NCBI GenBank assembly: GCA_017885385.1 | Contig: JAFNGF010000364.1 | Location: 6,708-22,993 of the forward strand | Source: Planctomycetota bacterium | GTDB lineage: Bacteria > Planctomycetota > Phycisphaerae > Sedimentisphaerales > Anaerobacaceae | Length of the DNA: 16,286 nucleotides | Reading direction: 5' to 3' | Shown here: piece by piece, positions 13,322 to 16,286 of the stretch | Position numbering within the stretch: position 1 is the stretch's first letter | Layout: each line of letters begins with the position of its first letter | Notes under the pieces: generated by a model | What the model was told of the DNA's origin: nothing | The model's input: only the letters and a program-made list of their open reading frames with translations | The model's database searches: none | Made by a program: the position numbers and the translations under genes

Positions 13322-13350
13322 TGTAAGGCCTTAGAAATAAGGCACTTACA
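13322..13350 (-). terminator. Hairpin overlapping the stop of the beta-helix gene
   Basis: TGTAAG-GCCTTA (13322-13333) pairs with TAAGGC-A-CTTACA (13338-13350) around a four-base loop: twelve pairs with one bulged A. It includes the stop codon at 13346-13348. There is no U-run after it, so it may protect the RNA 3' end or terminate only weakly. Confidence 0.45.
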
Positions 13351-14602
13351 GGTTGTTATTTCCCCGCCAATGAAAAGCCATAATTGTAAAGTCAGCGAAA
13401 TCCACCTTACAGTCGCCGTTTATGTCGCCTGCGATAATCGTTTCGCAGACGGCCTGGCCAAAGTATGATTTGCTTGCTTCGGCCGTACCGCCATAAGCTC
13501 CCATATTGACGATGCCGGCGTTTGGGAATGGCTCGAAGCCGATGGGCGAGCTCGGATCACCTGCATCAATACACGGGCTTGTTACCTCGTCTTGTACCCA
13601 GCTCTGGCTAATTGGGTTCCATCTGCCAGCTTCTGATTTCAAATGATAGTCGCCATTATTCGGATCGGCAAAGCATGGGTCAGCATCGATATTACCAGGT
13701 CCCCAGTCGACATAGTAATATATCTCTATACCATCCAATCCGTCTTTGACGTTGCTGTACGACACTTTACATTTTGGGTTACATGCATCGTACACTAAAC
13801 CTATGCCAATATCATTGTTCTTAGCGTCCTTATAGGCCATGTTTCCCCAGACAATGTTGTTTTCTATCACCACGTCACAGGAAAACATACTCCTGATACC
13901 ACCGCCGGTTTCTTCTGCCACGTTGTTCGCAACCGTACAGTTCGTGATAAGTGGATAACAACGATACGGCGGACCACATACCCACCACCCAAGACCATCA
14001 CCACTTAGGAAAATGCCACCACCATATCCACCAGGGAGCCAGATATGCTCCTCATTCCTAATAGCGGTATTGTCCACAACGACACAATTCATTATCACTG
14101 GACTACAGAGTCCCCCTTCCTCAGTGCAAATGCCGCCTCCACAGTAGGCTCTATTGGCGCTGATGACACAACCGCTGATCGTTGGACTGCTATCGCCGGT
14201 ACAGTAGATGGCACCGCCGTATGCCGCGAATCCGTTAATGATAGTCAGCCCGGAGATAATTGAATCTGGCCCCTCATCATTTTGAAAAATAAAGCCCCGG
14301 TGATACTCCGCCTCGTTTCCCTGGCAATCGATGACACAGTTTCTAGCACCGTTCTTACTCTTTACAGTGATTGTTTTGCCAAGAAAATCAATGTCGCGGT
14401 TGCCGTCGCCGGTGTAGGTTCCCGGCTTGACGACAACAACATCACCGTCATTGGCATCATCAATCGCCGCCTGGATTGTGGGATAATCGCCCGTGCCATT
14501 GGCGTCGACGTGGATTGTCCGCGCTGGCGCTGCCACGGCTACGCCAAACAAAAAGGCGATTGCCGCCCCTATCCGCATCAGAAGATGTGCGTTTGACCTC
14601 AT
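13346..14602 (-). CDS. Secreted right-handed parallel beta-helix protein with dockerin-like C-terminus
   Basis: The 418-residue product starts with a basic, hydrophobic signal peptide ending near 'AVAAPARTIHVD', so it is exported. Residues about 30-60 ('GDYPTIQAAIDDANDGDVVVVKPGTY') are the usual opening of pectate-lyase-like parallel beta-helix proteins. Repeated turns follow: 'ISGLTIINGFA', 'ISGCVISANRA', 'IMNCVVVDNTA', 'ITNCTVANNVAEETGGGI' and 'IENNIVWGN'. The end, 'AGDINGDCKVDFADFTIMAFHW', is half a dockerin type I calcium-binding repeat, common at the C-termini of planctomycete exported proteins. The ligand is probably a polysaccharide or surface component, but no catalytic residues can be assigned, so it could be structural. 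AGGAGGG lies about five bases before ATG 14602. It is divergent from uvrC. Confidence 0.88.
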   Translation of the reverse strand: MRSNAHLLMRIGAAIAFLFGVAVAAPARTIHVDANGTGDYPTIQAAIDDANDGDVVVVKPGTYTGDGNRDIDFLGKTITVKSKNGARNCVIDCQGNEAEYHRGFIFQNDEGPDSIISGLTIINGFAAYGGAIYCTGDSSPTISGCVISANRAYCGGGICTEEGGLCSPVIMNCVVVDNTAIRNEEHIWLPGGYGGGIFLSGDGLGWWVCGPPYRCYPLITNCTVANNVAEETGGGIRSMFSCDVVIENNIVWGNMAYKDAKNNDIGIGLVYDACNPKCKVSYSNVKDGLDGIEIYYYVDWGPGNIDADPCFADPNNGDYHLKSEAGRWNPISQSWVQDEVTSPCIDAGDPSSPIGFEPFPNAGIVNMGAYGGTAEASKSYFGQAVCETIIAGDINGDCKVDFADFTIMAFHWRGNNNL

Positions 14603-14715
14603 CGCTGCCCTCCTGAAAAGCTGGTTAATTTCTCTGGCGAATATCGTAGCATATTTGCCGTCAACTGTCCAGAACTTGTGCTGTGCAAAGTCTTCAGTTG
14701 TCGGTTGAGTGAGGT

Positions 14716-14721
14716 TACAAT
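14716..14721 (+). promoter_or_regulatory. Possible -10 element for uvrC
   Basis: TACAAT lies 15 bp before the uvrC ATG. The -35 region (TTCAGT at 17 bp) is poor and the implied leader is under ten bases, so this is a weak call. Confidence 0.25.
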
Positions 14722-14736
14722 GGGGCGGGTGCAGTT

Positions 14737-16116
14737 ATGGCAGATGCGCATGAGAACATAACCGACAGAATACGCCAGAGCATAAAGACCTTTCCGACTG
14801 GTCCCGGGCTTTATTTTATGAAAGGCTCAGGCGATAAGGTCCTCTATATCGGCAAGGCAAAAAATCTGCGCTCGCGGGCGGCAAGCTATTTTCAGCCGGG
14901 CGGCGAAATAACCCCCGCTGCTTCGCTTTTGCCAAGCAAAACGGCGGGGGCACGCGGGCCAAAAATAGTCGAAATGCTCAACAAGGTCGAAACGGTCGAT
15001 TACCTCGAAACCGAGACCGAAGTCGATGCCGTGCTGAAAGAGGCCCGATTGATAAAAGATATTCGCCCACTTTACAATACCGACCTTGTTGATGACAAAA
15101 CATTTCCGTATCTGGAGATTACGACGGGCGAAGACTTTCCCGGCATCTATATCACCCGAAAACCACGCCCCAAGGGCAGCAGATTGTTTGGCCCGTTCGC
15201 CGGCGCGAAGGACCTCCGGCTGGTTATGGTAGAGCTGCAGAAGATATTCAGGTTCCGAACGTGCGCTCTGGATATCAAAGAAGACGACTCGAAGCGCAGA
15301 TTCTTTCGCCCCTGTATCCTGTACAGCATAAAACAATGTTCCGCCCCCTGCGCGGATAAAATCGACAAAAGCGATTACAGAAAGAGCGTCAACGACTTCA
15401 TAAAGTTTCTGCGTTCAAAACGTTCGACTGTCTTGCGTGACTTAAGAAAACGAATGGCAAAAGCAGCGGCAGCGTTTGAGTATGAGAAAGCTGCGATGCT
15501 TCGTGACCGCATCCGCCTGATTGACCGCCTGGACCGCCGGGGCATACCCGAAGAAGATGTCCAGCCGGAAGTCTTCGCCGCTGACCCAACCGAAGCTCTG
15601 GCGCAATTGCGAGAGCTATTGCAGAGTACCGAGCCTGTAAGGATTATCGAAGGCATCGACGTCGCTAACATTGCCGGAGCCGAAGCGGTCGGCTCGCTGG
15701 TCAAGTTCATTGACGGAAGACCGTTCAAAAGTGGATACAGACGATTCAGAATTAAGACAGTTACGGGCATTGACGACTATGCGATGATTGCTGAAGTGGT
15801 CAAGCGCAGATACAAGTATGCGTTACGGGGCGAAGAGCTTTGGCCCGACCTTGTCCTGATAGACGGCGGACGCGGACATTTAAACGCCGCCGAAGCGGCG
15901 CTTCGAGAAATGAAGACGGGGCGCCTGGTAAAAATCGCCGCCATTGCCAAGAGAGAAGAAGAAATCTATCTACAGGGAATCTCCAGGCCGGTGAAGCTGC
16001 CGGCGCACTGCCAGGCTCTCAAGCTCTTGCAGTACGTAAGGGACGAGGCCCACCGCTTTGCTCAGCACTATCACCACATCTTGCGAACAAAGAAAATGCT
16101 GGATGAAAAACTTTGA
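14737..16116 (+). CDS. uvrC: Compact UvrC-type excinuclease subunit
   Basis: UvrC makes the two incisions around DNA damage in the UvrABC repair complex. Present are the GIY-YIG nuclease domain ('GPGLYFM' at 22-28 and 'LYIGKAKNLRSR' at 36-47), four cysteines at 176, 193, 201 and 205 that fit the iron-sulfur site (last spacings x7 and x3 as in E. coli), a UvrB-binding UVR helix pair at about 234-265, and the RNase H-like domain with Asp308 in 'EGIDVAN', Asp376 in 'LIDGG' and His439 in 'DEAHRF'. At 459 residues it is about 150 shorter than usual. It lacks the stretch between the UVR motif and 'EGID', and it stops after 'HHILRTKKML' without the C-terminal helix-hairpin-helix pair. Residues 57-72, just after 'SYFQPGG', come from a hairpin insertion. 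It may be a reduced but working UvrC or a UvrC-like paralogue. Confidence 0.88.
   Translation: MADAHENITDRIRQSIKTFPTGPGLYFMKGSGDKVLYIGKAKNLRSRAASYFQPGGEITPAASLLPSKTAGARGPKIVEMLNKVETVDYLETETEVDAVLKEARLIKDIRPLYNTDLVDDKTFPYLEITTGEDFPGIYITRKPRPKGSRLFGPFAGAKDLRLVMVELQKIFRFRTCALDIKEDDSKRRFFRPCILYSIKQCSAPCADKIDKSDYRKSVNDFIKFLRSKRSTVLRDLRKRMAKAAAAFEYEKAAMLRDRIRLIDRLDRRGIPEEDVQPEVFAADPTEALAQLRELLQSTEPVRIIEGIDVANIAGAEAVGSLVKFIDGRPFKSGYRRFRIKTVTGIDDYAMIAEVVKRRYKYALRGEELWPDLVLIDGGRGHLNAAEAALREMKTGRLVKIAAIAKREEEIYLQGISRPVKLPAHCQALKLLQYVRDEAHRFAQHYHHILRTKKMLDEKL
14912..14950. repeat. 39-bp hairpin element inserted in uvrC
   Basis: CCCCCGC at 14912-14918 pairs with GCGGGGG at 14944-14950, and inside them TTTTGC pairs with GCAAAA around a CAA loop. 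The element is 39 bp, exactly 13 codons, so the frame is kept. It encodes most of 'TPAASLLPSKTAG' within the GIY-YIG domain. Confidence 0.7.
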
Positions 16117-16215
16117 CCTGCCGGGCGACAAACTTGCCAAGAGAAACTCTCAACTACGGAACGCAGACCTGCCGGGCTTTGCCTTGATGTTCAAATCCGG
16201 CAAGAGCAGACGGAA

Positions 16216-16245
16216 TTGACAAACCACGTGAGAAGCTGCTATATT
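16216..16245 (+). promoter_or_regulatory. Promoter of the tRNA gene
   Basis: A perfect TTGACA (16216-16221) is followed after 18 bp by TATATT (16240-16245), five of six matches. The start near 16252 would be about 14 bases before the tRNA. Confidence 0.65.
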
Positions 16246-16265
16246 GCAGGAACCTAATGGCTTTT

Positions 16266-16286
16266 GCGCCCGTAGCTCAGTTGGAT
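16266..16286 (+). tRNA. tRNA 5' end, probably tRNA-Arg (cut by the window edge)
   Basis: GCGCCCG forms the 5' acceptor strand, then TA at positions 8-9, GCTC as the D-stem and AGTTGGAT as the start of the D-loop. The beginning GCGCCCGTAGCTCAG is typical of several bacterial arginine tRNAs. The anticodon lies outside the window, so the identity is inferred. Confidence 0.85.

Noticed and set aside
13102..13345. A cobalamin riboswitch before the B12-dependent reductase
   Set aside because: No B12-box or the conserved core helices could be found; such riboswitches usually control B12-independent enzymes or B12 uptake.
14827..15336. Minus-strand frame of 169 codons inside uvrC
   Set aside because: Antisense to clearly conserved UvrC codons; no family similarity.
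16103..16219. 38-codon frame overlapping the uvrC stop
   Set aside because: No ribosome site of its own and partly built on a duplicated GACCTGCCGGGC; probably non-coding. It also does not restore a UvrC C-terminus.

Overview
The window looks like a chromosomal fragment of an environmental bacterium, most likely a planctomycete of the Phycisphaerae type. The reasons are a secreted beta-helix protein ending in a single dockerin-like 'GDINGDCKVDFADF' signature, a B12-dependent ribonucleotide reductase, moderate G+C, and intergenic DNA full of short-period degenerate repeats. The taxonomic call is inference. No rRNA gene is present, and the only tRNA is cut off by the window edge.

Layout from left to right. 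The end of a P-type cation ATPase gene (1-201, +) converges on argJ (290-1603, -). A long minus-strand arginine and ribosomal-protein region follows, interrupted by accessory DNA. It holds an orphan small gene (1735-1938), a nitrilase-family amidohydrolase (2092-2943), and an isolated plus-strand gene for a 640-residue cysteine-rich, PocR-like putative sensor (3291-5213). Next come a nucleotidyltransferase remnant in heptamer repeats (5245-5452), a small-protein/nucleotidyltransferase pair (5520-6273), argC (6296-7306), rpsI (7383-7892) and rplM (7914-8345). About 1.1 kb of repeat-rich non-coding DNA separates rplM from a small unknown gene (9460-9891) and nrdJ (9948-13025). A secreted parallel beta-helix gene (13346-14602, -), a compact uvrC (14737-16116, +) and the 5' end of a tRNA (16266 onward) complete the window.

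How the genes work together. rplM and rpsI form the usual L13-S9 operon, with a good promoter at 8376-8404 and a strong terminator just before argC. argC and argJ encode two steps of the acetylated arginine pathway. They are separated by a block of about 4.3 kb whose two ends carry paralogous small genes of about 70 codons. One copy sits directly before an AbiEii-like nucleotidyltransferase and the other has no partner, which suggests a toxin-antitoxin-like module that has been duplicated or moved here. nrdJ carries a textbook pair of NrdR boxes 31 bp apart.

The most unusual feature is that repeats enter coding sequence in frame. argJ contains two repeat-derived peptides, uvrC contains a 39-bp hairpin inside its GIY-YIG domain, and rpsI may contain another in its N-terminal extension. 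The intergenic repeats have periods of 7, 9 and 11 bp. A 32-bp near-perfect direct repeat, which includes the last codons of nrdJ, brackets the small gene downstream of nrdJ.
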